Source: Chara braunii (taxonomy: Eukaryota; Streptophyta; Charophyceae; Charales; Characeae). Taken from it: a DNA stretch of 35,420 nt. The stretch is taken from positions 1,951,801-1,987,220 of the forward strand of contig BFEA01000178.1 of the NCBI GenBank assembly GCA_003427395.1, read 5' to 3'. Shown one piece after another: positions 9,781 through 20,216 of the stretch. Positions within the stretch are counted from its first letter, which is position 1; every line of letters begins with the position of its first letter. A model generated the notes under the pieces. That model searched no databases. It worked only from the letters and a program-made list of their open reading frames with translations, and was not told where the DNA came from. The translations under genes were made by a program, and so were the position numbers.

Positions 9781-11085
9781 GTACATATACATATATAGAA
9801 CGACATTGAACAAACAATGCGACAACACTCTTAGTCCCTTAGTAGCCATCCCATAGCTATCCGATGCGGAAATCAGATAGGCGTCACGCGCGAGACTTAA
9901 TATAAAACCGCGCGGACGCAGGGTTAACTCATATCGACTCACAATGCAAGCGTATGCAAGCGGTCGCGATGATGGCGTACTATGTAGTACCCATACTCTT
10001 GTGATCCTCGTTAATCTAGAGGGTCGCATTCAACACTTAAGTGTCGGTTGACACTCGCCTTGAGGGATCGATCTCTCGACGCTGGACAACCACCAAGTGC
10101 GGTTGAGCACCACACCCTTTTATGCACCCTGCGAAGAGTGGGTGGTACACAGGTTCATACCTGTGGTGACGATCGTCTCTTATAGCCCTGGAGACCAACT
10201 CTATTATCCAGGGTCTGGAAAAAAGTCAACGGGTTTGACTTTGACGGTTGTCACGGACTATAACGTTCAACCATAAAAATTGTAAAGAGCAAAGGCTAAA
10301 CGGAAAAATCTCATTTCCCTCGAAAACATAATTCATTCAACCCTTACCCGCGGTCGCAGTAGGCCGCACGAAACACTGAAGACATATATATTCACATATA
10401 TAGAGAGGTTTATTAATATAGGACGTTCACTTCTGACAGTCACAGTGGGACTCCTCTCAGCCATATATATATGTACGTGAACGCCGACAGTCAAATCCCA
10501 ACTCCAAATCACCAAACATATTTGCAATCTTATCAAAGATTCAACCAAAAAGTTCATTCACTACACGGGGTCAACTTCAACCATTCTCTGCACTCACACC
10601 CCTTGCTTTTAGCCATACAAACCTCACTCTTCGTGCAACTCTTAAAATAAGATACTCAGTACTTTTCTATAAATGACCATTCACATAAAGTCCGGGCGAA
10701 AACACAACAAAAGAGTTCAAATCATAAGGCTAAAACCTTTAGGTTGAGTGGCAGGAGTGGATTGGAGTTGAACTGTAAACCGACGAATCGACAACCGGCC
10801 TGTTATCAGTGATAACAAAAAATGATCCTCGTAGGATCAAACTGAATCTACCCCAAAGCCTGAATCAATCGATCAAGAAGACCTGTAACACAAGACAGGT
10901 CAATCCCCAAGCTAAATCTATAAGTCCATGAAGAATAATTCACATATCACGGTCTCACTCAAATCATCCTAATTAACTAAGCCTGAATCCACCTCTAAGC
11001 AAGTGTCCAAAGAAAGCTAAACCCTGGCAGAATCTCCTTCATACAGAGTGGATTTTCCAGATTGTCACCTGTCAAATATAATATT
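9781..11085. other. LTR sequence without a gene; AT-rich, TATATA-containing
   Basis: Closely matched by 22882-24175. It includes a TATATA-rich patch (about 10384-10480) able to form short hairpins, and the duplicated arms of a short palindrome (ACACTTAAGTGTC, about 10032-10045). No conserved open frame is shared between the copies. Confidence 0.6.
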
Positions 11086-11660
11086 ACTCCTGTAAACTAA
11101 GAAAATTTCGGCAGCGCTTCCCGTAGGGAAAGTGCCTTCTAAGAATTTATAAGAACTCAAATATAGAAACAAAAACAATCTCTAACTCTGGAAAGTTAAA
11201 ATTTATTCAACTCCCTGAATCAGTAAAAATTAGGGCAACACTTCCGTTAGAAAGGTAGACTTTCCAGATTTATAATAAGTCAGATGTGAACTCTGACATT
11301 AAACATGAGTTCAACTAAGACAAAATTGAACGAACTCCTTAGCTTTGTGGAAATTTTGGCAGCGCTTCCCGTAGAGAAGTGTTATTCCAAGATTTACATA
11401 AAGCTAAGTTCATAATCTAAAATGACTGTGACTTTTGAAGGTCTAATTTTGTCTAACTCCCTGAATTAGCAAAAATTTGGGCAGCACTCCCTTTAGAAAA
11501 TGATGCTTTAAATATTTTTATTAAGCCAAAAAGTTAAAAAAAACTGGACCCTGAAAAAGATAAAATCTGACTAACTCCTTGGTTTTGTAGAAATCTCGGC
11601 AACACTTCCCGTAGAGAAAGTGGCTTACCAAGATTTATACAAGACCGAGTATACTAAAAA
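11086..11660. repeat. Tandem array of 118-124 bp units, two alternating types (left LTR)
   Basis: Five units, with the conserved core GGCAGCGCTTCCCGTAG or a variant at about 11110, 11234, 11358, 11480 and 11598. Units 1, 3 and 5 carry CTTCCCGTAG; units 2 and 4 carry CTTCCGTTAG or CTCCCTTTAG, so the higher-order period is about 245 bp. Flanking arms inside units are complementary. In unit 3, CTTAGCTTT pairs with AAAGCTAAG and AAATTTTGG with CCAAGATTT around the core. Confidence 0.85.
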
Positions 11661-11929
11661 ATCTCAGAAAATGCAGGATTTGATCTGAGTAAAAAAAACT
11701 TAGCCTAGAAAATGCAGGAATTGAAACTAACTCTTATGACTCTAGCATGTGGCGAGCAACTAAAGCAACTACCTATCAACTGAAACTCAGACTAAGTAGT
11801 AGCCTCACTCAGTCACATGCAGGCCAAACCACAAAGGCAAGTACTCTCAGCATCCTAAAGTCAACTTAACAAACAATAGTTCATAGTCTTTCAATGATTC
11901 AACCCTTTATACCCAGCAAAGTCACGCCA

Positions 11930-12830
11930 CCAAAACTTATGGGACATGTCTAACCCAGCCACCGAGTATACATAGAACAGAGGGCACAACTACTTTTCTT
12001 TTCTTTGGGCATGTGACTAGGTCATTCTAGTCGCCATGAAACTGTTTAAATAACCAAGTTATATATATCTCTCTGAACTTAATCTCAAAGGGGGCGTATG
12101 ACTGAGCCGTTCATTTTAGAAACAATGCTTAGTCGGCCCAAGTTACCTTCAGTTATACTCTTAGTTATACTCTCTTCATATTGTGATAGGGCTATAGTCA
12201 GGCCACCAAACTTATGAGACTCTGCCTGACTAGCCTGTTCATAGATAAGATAGTGATATAATATACTCAAATTACAGTCTTTGGGTTTCAGCATATGCAA
12301 GGCTTTGATTCATACCACCAGAACTTACAGAATAGTCTGACTCTCTGCCTGATTCGTTCCTCTCTGATTCAACTTGTGCGAGGCATTGGGCTATATCACC
12401 TTAACTTATAGAATGGTCTGCCCTCCCTCAAATTTATTCCCTCATAATAAAAGCAGGAAGAGGTTGAGCTACCTAAACTTATAGAATGGCTCAGACCTCC
12501 TCGTTCATAACCAAATAAACAAAGAAAAACCCAAAATAAACAAGGCAACCAAGTCACCTGAACTTACAGAATGCACTTGGCCCCTGAAAAAGTCAAGCAC
12601 AACTAGCCCTCGCAAGTCAGAGCAACCAGACCACCTGAACTTATAGACTGGCTTGATTCTCAAAGCAATCCCACAGCACTAGGTCTCCCCAAACTTATGG
12701 GGACTTCCAAGCCTCCAGAGCAAACAGACCACCTAAGCATATAGAATGGTCTGATGCCCTACACAATCCAAAATAAACATAGCACTGGGTCTGCCCAAAC
12801 TTATGGGGACTTCCCAGTCTTGATTGACCC
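11930..12830. repeat. Array of about ten hairpins with a conserved loop and varying stems (left LTR)
   Basis: A loop close to ACCTAAACTTATAGAATG recurs every 50-110 bp, and the bases on either side differ between units yet stay complementary. Examples: GTCAGGC (12197-12203) with GCCTGAC (12224-12230); CCAAGT (12549-12554) with ACTTGG (12575-12580); CAGACCA (12725-12731) with TGGTCTG (12747-12753). A subtype has CCCC and GGGG tightly around AAACTTAT (12682 and 12786 regions). The same array is in the right LTR at 25020-25950. Confidence 0.85.
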
Positions 12831-12839
12831 AGTCAACCC

Positions 12840-13735
12840 TCATGCAAAACAGCCTTCCATCCAGCCTTCCCCCAGATGCAATTCCTTTTTAGAATTTGCT
12901 TTCACGCAACCAATAAACTGAAACTTGAAATTGCACACACATTCCTTTACTTAATCTGGCTTTGTCCTGACAATCAAACTAAACAGTCAAAGTAGGGATG
13001 CATGCAATATACTCAGTCGAAACACAACATGCAATACGGACAGGGATTATACTGGGTATATAGAAAGAAAGCAATGGTAACCTTTCAATTCCTTGCCTCC
13101 AGAACCTCGCCTAGGTTCCGGCAGAGCTCCCGCAATCGGTGGGTTGACTTCCCACAGAGTCTTGCTGCGGTCCTACGGGTTGCAATCCCGCCTGCCGCCT
13201 TCCTCTCAGATCAGGACTAGACTTAGAGTAAGAAGGGCAGAAGATAAGGGGTCTGAGACTCTCGAGATACAAGTGGGAAACAACTCAACTCTCAGGAGAG
13301 GGCCTTGTTATCTTCTCTCGCCTGAGGGCCCCGCAATGGTGGTCAAAATACACAGCGGTTTGGTCAAACTAAAATCAAACTGCTGACAGACGGCACCCTG
13401 ACGGAGCTTCAAGCCGCAGTGGTAACTCCCTTTGCAAGCATGAGCATGCCACCAAGTCCCACTACGTTAATCTCTCACCGCACTATTGCCGTACAATATT
13501 ACACTCCTCCTTTTCCTAACCTTTATTTCCCCACGGTCTGTATCTAGTGACCATGGTTAAATCTGTGGTCTTAGGTCTGCAGTCCAGTGGCAGTCTGCAG
13601 TTCACTGTCCATCTCCGTTCGGTCTCACTTCCCCAACCCCATCATTCATTCAGCGTCAGCAGCCCCGAGAGAACTTAAAAAGGCAATGGCTATCTGCCTT
13701 TCTTGTAGTGCACAGACCGATACAGGCGCTTTAGA
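12840..13735. other. LTR sequence without a supported gene
   Basis: Unique LTR sequence matched at 25970-26880. A 97-codon plus frame (13093-13386) overlaps another and is partly kept in the right copy (within 26098-26517), but I recognise nothing in it and the region shows no codon-level conservation that I can judge by eye. Confidence 0.45.
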
Positions 13736-13811
13736 GTGAAAAGACACAGCTTTACGTCTGGTTCTTTCCTCACAGTTGCATCATCCTTAAGGTGCTCTCT
13801 CTCTTTCTCTC

Positions 13812-14012
13812 ATGTGCTCGACTCAAAGCCGAATCAGGGTGCCTTTTTGTCGAAAACCACCCAACTATCCCATCAACTCCGCAATGACGAACGCTCCTAC
13901 CTGCGACATCTCGGAAGCGGATGTGATATGTTCCTCCACTATGATGGTGGTTCCAAACACCAACTCGTTCGGTGGCATCGACCCTATGAAGGTCCCCGCG
14001 ACGAGCAGGTAA
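13812..14012 (+). CDS. Plus-strand ORF in left LTR, also open in right LTR; unknown, ends at a splice-donor-like site
   Basis: A 66-codon frame whose counterpart at 26956-27156 is the same length and open. It includes CRKPPNYPIN, AMTNAP, CDISEADVICSS and VVPNTNS. The last codons are followed by GCAG|GTAAAT, a good fit to a 5' splice site, and the frame stops at once beyond it, as an exon would. It is antisense to the element. Against a functional gene: differences between the two copies in the last 42 codons are mostly non-synonymous. A captured exon fragment or chance are both possible. Confidence 0.25.
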   Translation: MCSTQSRIRVPFCRKPPNYPINSAMTNAPTCDISEADVICSSTMMVVPNTNSFGGIDPMKVPATSR

Positions 14013-14434
14013 ATCCCGCCCCCTTCTCTTTCTTCTCTATTTCATTGATGCCCCACTATGAGCCCACTGTCAGTCACGGGAATTAGGAGGCACAACCTTC
14101 ACTCGAATCGTACCACTGCGATACCGAAAAGCTAAAACCGAAAGCAAAAAACTAACCCGACGCCGGTGATGACGGCTGTGAGTACGAAACTTAACTCTAC
14201 GACAGATCGCACGTCCCCCTTCTCAGTTAACGTGCTAAAAGGGGGATGAATCTTCCGCCAGAAAGCGAAAAGATACATTTGTCAACTCGAACCTCCCATG
14301 AGCTTTACTGATCAATCATTCGATCGCACTATCGGTCGGGTTCAGTTCGCAGTGACCTTGACGTATGAGTACACCGGGAGTACTGTACTGGTATGGAGAG
14401 CACTGCCACTGCTCGAGACCACGAACGAACGGTG

Positions 14435-14644
14435 CGCGTGTGTTCGCGGGGGGGAAGCGACCCCCCCACTGATAATCAACCAATCAATCAATCAATCAAT
14501 CATTTAATCAACCAATCAGTCAATCAATCAATCAATCGATCAATCAATCAACGATTTTTTTTCTTTTTTTTTTTCGTTTTTTTATTTTATTTCATAATCA
14601 ATCGATCAATCAATCAACTAATCAATCAATCATTCAATCCATCG

Positions 14645-14692
<48 letters not shown>

Positions 14693-14951
14693 GTCAATCA
14701 ATCAATCAATCAATCTTTTTTTTTCTTGTATTTTTTTTACACCCAAATTTATATATAAAAAAATCTTTTTTTTTTTTTTTTTTTGAATGGGGGGGTACCC
14801 CCCGACACCCGACCCCCCCCCAGCGCATTCACCCCCTCAACATCCCCCCGAAAAGCCACGTACGTAAGGTCCAAAGTCCGTACGTACGGGCTGTATGGGT
14901 GGATGGGGGTCCGTACGTACGACCCGTATACGTACGGCCCTATACACAGTG
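14435..14951. repeat. 0.5-kb simple-sequence segment present only in the left LTR
   Basis: The right LTR passes directly from GAACGGTG to GAAACAGTAAG (about 27565-27580), while the left copy has about 517 extra bases here. These hold (ATCA)n blocks (about 14476-14545 and 14596-14720), T homopolymers, G7/C7 blocks that can pair with each other, and several CGTACG palindromes (about 14860-14935). It may be an insertion and expansion in the left copy or a deletion in the right. Confidence 0.85.
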
Positions 14952-15101
14952 AAACAGTAAGGAAAATATCGAAAATGAGTCTTCAACTGAAACACGAAAA
15001 GAGTCATCGCTGCAACACCTTTTCCCTTTGCGCATCCATGGACATCCATACCTCCAAGATCACGCCCCTCCTACCCAATCTACTAGCACTATCGTTCCAC
15101 G

Positions 15102-15416
15102 ATGGCCAAAAATCTCTCTCCCGCATCTTTTCCCGACCGATCTCATCAGGAATCGGCCGATCAATACCCTCTCCGTTCTTCTCTTCACGGCATCTCCTTT
15201 GGGCGCAGCTCCTACCGCTCATTCCTCGAAACCTATCTACTAACAACAAAAACTAACTTCTTAGGTCGACTCACAGCTATAGAAACCCCCCATCCAGCAT
15301 GCTCCCTCGTTCCCATCCGTGGAAAAATGAGGGAGATAAGCGCCTCCCATCTTCCTCCCTCTTTGCTCCCGCCATCTCCGTGCAGTCCTTTTTCTTTTTA
15401 TCTTTTGTTTTACTAA
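15102..15416 (+). CDS. Plus-strand ORF of 104 codons in left LTR, conserved in length in right LTR
   Basis: The counterpart at 27724-28038 is also exactly 104 codons, with the same start and end. Both share MAKN, SPASFPDRSHQESADQY, then GISFGRSSYRSFLETYLLTT and KTNFLGRLTAIE; about four fifths of residues agree. Equal length in two copies that differ at many bases is suggestive, but equal-age duplicates often keep open frames by chance. It is antisense to the element and may be an exon of a captured gene together with the ORFs at 13812 and 15538. No domain recognised. Confidence 0.3.
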   Translation: MAKNLSPASFPDRSHQESADQYPLRSSLHGISFGRSSYRSFLETYLLTTKTNFLGRLTAIETPHPACSLVPIRGKMREISASHLPPSLLPPSPCSPFSFYLLFY

Positions 15417-15537
15417 CTTACTCGTTAAACTAACATCACCTTCATGCTTGCACTAATAAAAAACCCCTACATCAAGCCTTTCCGCGCCCGATTTCATCAA
15501 GCCTGAGGAACGGGCGCGCCATGTACTTCCAACCATG

Positions 15538-15694
15538 TTTGACGTGCTCTCCGCCATTTCCATCTTCAACGAGTATGCACCCGAGCACGATTTTGTGCCA
15601 AGATTCATTCCTCCTTCTCATGCCTTTGAGTACTTCTCATGCCAGTCGCCTAGGTTCCCTTCACCGCCTCCGCGCTCGATGCCCGCTGCTACGT
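15538..15694 (+). CDS. Plus-strand short ORF in left LTR, longer in right LTR; unknown
   Basis: Starting at an ATG near 15538 this reads MFDVLSAISIFNEYAP, then HDFVPRFIPPSHAFEYFSC and PPPRSMPA, and stops soon after. The right-LTR equivalent (within 28118-28480) keeps the same frame and runs on for about 60 more codons. Its composition is protein-like and it could be the last part of the plus-strand gene candidate, but there are several non-synonymous differences and no known domain. Confidence 0.25.
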
Positions 15695-16401
15695 AATCGC
15701 TTTGTCCGCTGCTATGCAACACTGCCCATTGTTTCTCTCGCTGCTGCCTACCTTCGAGCCACTTCCTTCCTCCTCGTCTATCCCGATCAGTGTCTCCCCC
15801 CCCCGTTCCTTCGCTACTTCGAACGTGTCGGATAGCGCTTTCCCTCATACCACAGCAAGCGTAGGCCGATTGTAAGTAGGGAGGCGCGGTCGTGACCGTC
15901 AGGCTCTGCAAAAAAGAAGGCGTGTATCAGTCCGACAGCTATTCAGCCAAACTGTAACGACTTGCACTTAGATACCATCCCACACCCAGCGCCTCAGAAA
16001 CTTTGGCTCCTAGGAGGGCCACAGGAGGCGCGGCGTGTTGCAGCCTTACATAAATTGCCCAATGGGCAAGCCTACGCCCAGGTCTTCATAGCGGGTCACC
16101 AAGTCAAAGGTACGACCCGCTCCAGACCACTCTCGTGGACCTTGGCGAGGCGGTCCCTCGCGCCACGGCTTTGATGCAGATCTCCGCGGTCATAACAAAC
16201 ATTCAAATGAGAATTTTTCAGTATCAAACTGGAGAAGGTTCCTATGTGAAAAGTCGCAGCAGCCAACACCACTGCGGGCAAGGAGGATAGCCTTGTCGGG
16301 CCCCCCAACCCCTCGGTCCGTTCGCGCTGCTCTGATATTCCCGCGTCGTCGCCACTTGATCTCGATCCCTGAATCTCCCTAATGAAAGTCCGACGTTGTA
16401 A

Positions 16402-16454
16402 CCAATAGTGCTTGGTCCTAGGCTGAGCCTAGTACTAGTGGACACCTATATAAG
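16402..16454 (+). promoter_or_regulatory. CCAAT box, 15-bp palindrome and TATA box in left LTR, pointing against the element
   Basis: CCAAT at 16402-16406, CTAGGCTGAGCCTAG (a palindrome around one G) at 16418-16432 and TATATAAG at 16447-16454, all on the plus strand. The 45-bp CCAAT-to-TATA spacing is that of a classical RNA polymerase II promoter. The right LTR keeps all three with the same spacing (29017-29021, palindrome, 29062-29069). The predicted start would fire rightwards, opposite to the direction implied by the PBS. Confidence 0.5.
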
Positions 16455-16806
16455 CGGATACTGCGCGACGTGCGGATCTATCAAGACATTTTATAAGTCG
16501 CATTGTTATCGATGCCGTCCTCCGTACGTACTCACGAGTCACCGGTAAAGTGCACCAGTCAGACGACAAAAATCTATTTAGCCCTAGTATAATCAAAATA
16601 TACAAATTTGGTCGGCGCCCACGCCGGCTCTTCAGTCATCAAAAGATAAAAAGAAAATAATGTGCGCCTTAAGTCTACGCGCTCACACACTCTCTACTCT
16701 AATCAGCCATTCAGTCAACGTAAACCATAGACTCAGTCGCGCCTCGGGCGGTAAACTTAGACTTTAAACCAAAACTATTTTTTGTCACCTCCAAAGACCA
16801 GGGCGG

Positions 16807-16824
16807 ATACCCTTGTAAGGGTAT
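16807..16824. repeat. 18-bp inverted repeat close to LTR end (left)
   Basis: ATACCCTTGTAAGGGTAT: two 8-bp complementary arms around GT, 11 bp inside the LTR terminus. Identical in the right copy at 29419-29436. Confidence 0.85.
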
Positions 16825-16835
16825 TCACACCGACA

Positions 16836-19506
16836 ACTTACCATACCATATTAAGCGACGTCCCGGTCACTTCACACGAATCATAAAGCTATAAATCCAT
16901 CCACATTCCAAATGACGACGAGAAGGAACCAATGCGATTGGCCGTCAGACTCAGGTTCGAGGCCTCCAACAATTTATGCCCACACAACTGTATGCCGCCA
17001 GGGTTTCAACCTGGGTTTCCATTGTCCTGACACTTGGACGTCGGGGTATTACGCATCAATACTACGGCATAAGTTCCAAAGGCCCTCTCAAACCGTCCTT
17101 CCCCCTTTGTCCTAGAGAAACGCCGACTTCTCGTTGAGTGTCCCGGCTAGACTCTTTCTCGTAAGGAGAGTTACACCCAGGGACGCAGGCCTTAAATGAG
17201 ACCTCAGAAGACACTCTCGCCTTCCTCGCAAAAACACTCACAATCAAACACATATGCATATATACACTCAACTCTTATCTAAGCTCTTTCTGCAGTCTAG
17301 TATAGAAATGTGAGGTCTTCATCCTGGCCTACCATAGCCCGGTTGATCGAGCCAGATCTACGGTCTACCGCATTGTTATCTTAGCGACAGTACCCTTCGT
17401 TGGTTACGCAACGATAGGTTTTCTCCTGATAAGCATTCAATCAAGAATACCAAAAGACTCGACTCATATCCCCCGCCATCTCATCGGAGTAATTCCCTAA
17501 GGCATGCAGAACCCCTTAAACTCTTACCCCTTTGGTAGACGAGGGTCCGCTGCCACATTGTGCTGGCAAGCTGCCATCCACTAGGGGTTGCGCCCTAGAG
17601 GTGCTAACCTTTACCGCTTAGTTTGGTCTTCCTCAAAATGCCCCAGGATTAGCACAAGTGTCTGGGCGGTGTGTCATAACAAACCACAGACCCACTGCGG
17701 GACTACGCAGGGGTGTGTCTCACATAAAGACGTTTACCAGTTCCCTTGGGACAACATAGAGAGCACGACATCCTTCTCACAATCATAAACAGAAATCACC
17801 GCCAGGTTCACATGGTCGTGGCCCCTTGACTTTATCAGAGACAGTAAACCACACATCTCGTTGACATCTATCAAATGCAATGATTTGCGACACACTCAAT
17901 TTCATCCAAAACAGTCTTTCTGGTCCTTCTCGTCAGACTTTATCAACCCAAACTTTGCTTATCATGCCCTTAAATCTATTAACCACCTTCAACACGAAGG
18001 AGGTCTCTCTCAATGGGTCTCCCAACCATCCCTTCTCTGTTAAGGATGAACTCTCAGACGACCTTTCATTAAAATATTTTCCCTCTCTGAAGATGAGTCT
18101 TCCAATAAGCAATATTACCACCTTCCTTAATCTGAAGGGGTCTGAACCATAAAACAACTCAAATTGAGTGACCAACTTATGGGTCCTCTTCACAATTCAA
18201 CCATAAAACACTCGGCATGGTAAGCATTCGAGTCTCATAGACTCACAAAATCCCTTAGGATTCTCACACTTCTCTCACAAAACAAACTACACTATTTCTC
18301 CTTATACTCGGCCTCATCACCCGCCTGTAGGCAGATCGCACGAGTATACTAAAGAGTAGGCAGTTCACATTCATTCTCATTCACGAAATACACAGCACAA
18401 GAGATGTTTCTCATACATCTCTCACACAAAGTCATCATACATCAGGATAAAACCACACATGTGAGAGTGATTGTGATCGTCATATACAAAGAATAGTCTC
18501 AGATAAAATCTCAACTCAATATATACACAGGGGTATAATATCCCGACTCAACCCAAACAATCATAGTCTTGAATTACATATATACACATAGAGTCGAACA
18601 ATCTCAACTCAAGTTGGCACCAATGGTCTAGTACCGCACACGAAAAATCATAGCCTCCTGAGTCAAAACTGAACTGAAAGCAACTCTAAACAGGTGTAAT
18701 TGCACCCCTCACATTGGAGGGATCTAAGTAAGCCAAGACATATCCAAATATCCAACCCGTAACACAAAGTTCATCACGCCTCAATCCAATCACAATTTTA
18801 CAACAGCCTCGAATCAAGATGTTGTGCATACTCCTCTCTCACATCTCAGCACAACTCGCATAACAAGAGGTTTAGCACACTAACTCTCGAGGTCATAGCA
18901 TCCTGAAACCATAAATTCAGGACCCACTTAATTTAAAGCAGCTCCTATATACATACGTATGGGCGCGTACCCTTTCACAACTCAGGGTGGTAGGGTTAAA
19001 AATAAACTCAACCTCTAAAACACAATCAACTCATCTTGAATCGTAGGGAGACATTCCCGGATGGAGGTATATGTCTTAAAGAAGGACAATTGTCACAATC
19101 AAAGTCAAATCAGTCCTCCTAGTAAGATCCTATCCTCACATGACCTCATGATGTACTCAGGTCTATATTACAAACCATACCCTCATCCGTTTCTTAGCTT
19201 CAGCGGCCCATACATACGTGAGGCTCATCCTCATACTCTAACCAGTCTACCCTTGAGTAGTTGCAACAGCCTCAGGACCTACTTATCCTATTTAACCTTA
19301 GGCCTCTTATAATCAGACAAATACACACAATATACTCAAAACATATATGCACATCTTCCAACCCGTTTTATATATAGCCAAGATTCTGTAAACTAAGACA
19401 CGAGGTCACGACCACACAATTGGTTAGCCTCCTACCTTTGTTCTCACGTACACCTATATACACAAGTTCATAGGAGACGTACCTTGGCGGAATACAAGGG
19501 TATCTT
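16836..19506. other. Inner element internal region, left half: no supported gene
   Basis: Only short frames occur. A minus frame at 18193-17933 contains FELFYGSDPF, which recalls the PFELvYG motif near the end of gypsy integrase cores. No DNG or catalytic Asp motif was found upstream, so I do not call integrase. TATA-rich and CA-rich stretches are common. The 3' end of an element should carry a polypurine tract next to 16836; none is evident on the minus strand. Confidence 0.45.
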
Positions 19507-20216
19507 CTATCGCCCTGCTACTGCCTGGACTTCATCCCAATCTACAACCCTGTCATGTGGATCATGAGAGTTCGCATAGGTATTCACAATATTGACCATG
19601 TCCCTTAGTCCTTGATTATGGGGTAAAAACCTTTGGTCCAGGTACAGGCCATATATCAGTTCGCACGTAAAACTCCCATATCCCCATTCACTCGTCCTCA
19701 AAGTGACTTATGCTGCGGCCTCCACCCTTTCTTGTCCCCCAAAACACTTCTCTACCAAAAATTCAGGCAGGATGACTCGCAATGGGGCAGAAGGAAGCCG
19801 AAATTCATCGGCACGCTTCACTTCTACATGGGTTACCACTCACTCTTCCTCTTCATGGACCCTTCTTTTTGTCCATTTTGTCGCAGCTCTTTCAGCTATT
19901 CTCAATGGCATCGAAAGCAAGCTCCCGTGCCCAAGTGCCAACTCGACCCCATGCTTGTCCCAAAATAAGGAAGAGGCGTACAGGGTTACCCTTACGATCG
20001 CACAATCTTCGTCATCATTAAAGCCGGACTCGATCCAAGATAAATTCCCACGTTCATCGATGTGTCCCACCAGGAAGAGATATACTCTCTTTCCTTGACT
20101 CTCCTCGGTAAGGATACCTCGAGTCCATCTTCCTTTCTAACGGACAAGTTCATGTTAGGATCTTCCTTTGCATCAGGCATCATGAGTTGCCTTCGCTCTA
20201 GTTTGGGTTCTGACAA
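19507..20216 (-). pseudogene. Degenerate ORF of the inner element, unknown family
   Basis: A single minus-strand frame is protein-like from about 20100 to 19507 apart from two stops (TGA near 19840, TAA near 19710). It passes GKRVYLFLVGHIDERGN, LSWIESGFNDDEDCAIVRV, LALGHGSLLSMPLRIAERA, VVTHVEVKRADEF, GSFTCELIYGLYLDQRFLP and NTYANSHDPHDRVVDWDEV, nearly 200 residues. Upstream, another frame (20216 to about 20075) contributes PKLERRQLMMPDAKED. It lies about 2.2 kb downstream of the PBS in element sense, where gag or an extra first ORF would be. No zinc knuckle or retroviral domain is visible. It may be a worn gag, an ORF1 as in Ogre elements, or a captured host sequence. Confidence 0.4.

Larger units (their letters stand above)
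9280..16835 (-). repeat. Inner element, left LTR (3' LTR in element sense), 7,556 bp
   Basis: Aligns end to end with 22376-29447. It contains, from left to right: a CA microsatellite, AT-rich sequence, the 118-124 bp tandem array, the hairpin array, plus-strand open frames found in both copies, a 0.5-kb segment absent from the other copy, and a CCAAT/TATA promoter-like block close to the right end. LTRs of this class are usually a few hundred bp to a few kb. Confidence 0.9.

Noticed and set aside
11930-12830. CRISPR-like repeat/spacer pattern
   Set aside because: Unit spacing is irregular, the constant part is the hairpin loop rather than the whole repeat, no cas genes are present, and the setting is a eukaryotic LTR.
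11086-12830. Hammerhead ribozymes in the LTR, as in retrozymes
   Set aside because: I looked for the CTGATGA and GAAA core in proper arrangement on both strands and did not find it.
14393-14758. Frame rich in NQSI repeats
   Set aside because: It is the translation of the ATCA tetranucleotide repeat plus T runs.
16836-16870. Plus-strand orientation of the inner element, suggested by the CCAAT/TATA block near the right end of its LTR
   Set aside because: No TGG-starting tRNA complement follows the left LTR on the plus strand, and no purine tract precedes the right LTR, while a good tRNA-Arg-type PBS exists on the minus strand.
17933-18193. Possible integrase fragment (FELFYGSDPF) in the inner element
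   Set aside because: Only one short motif fits; no catalytic Asp-Asn-Gly or zinc domain was found in the upstream sequence, so chance is a fair explanation.
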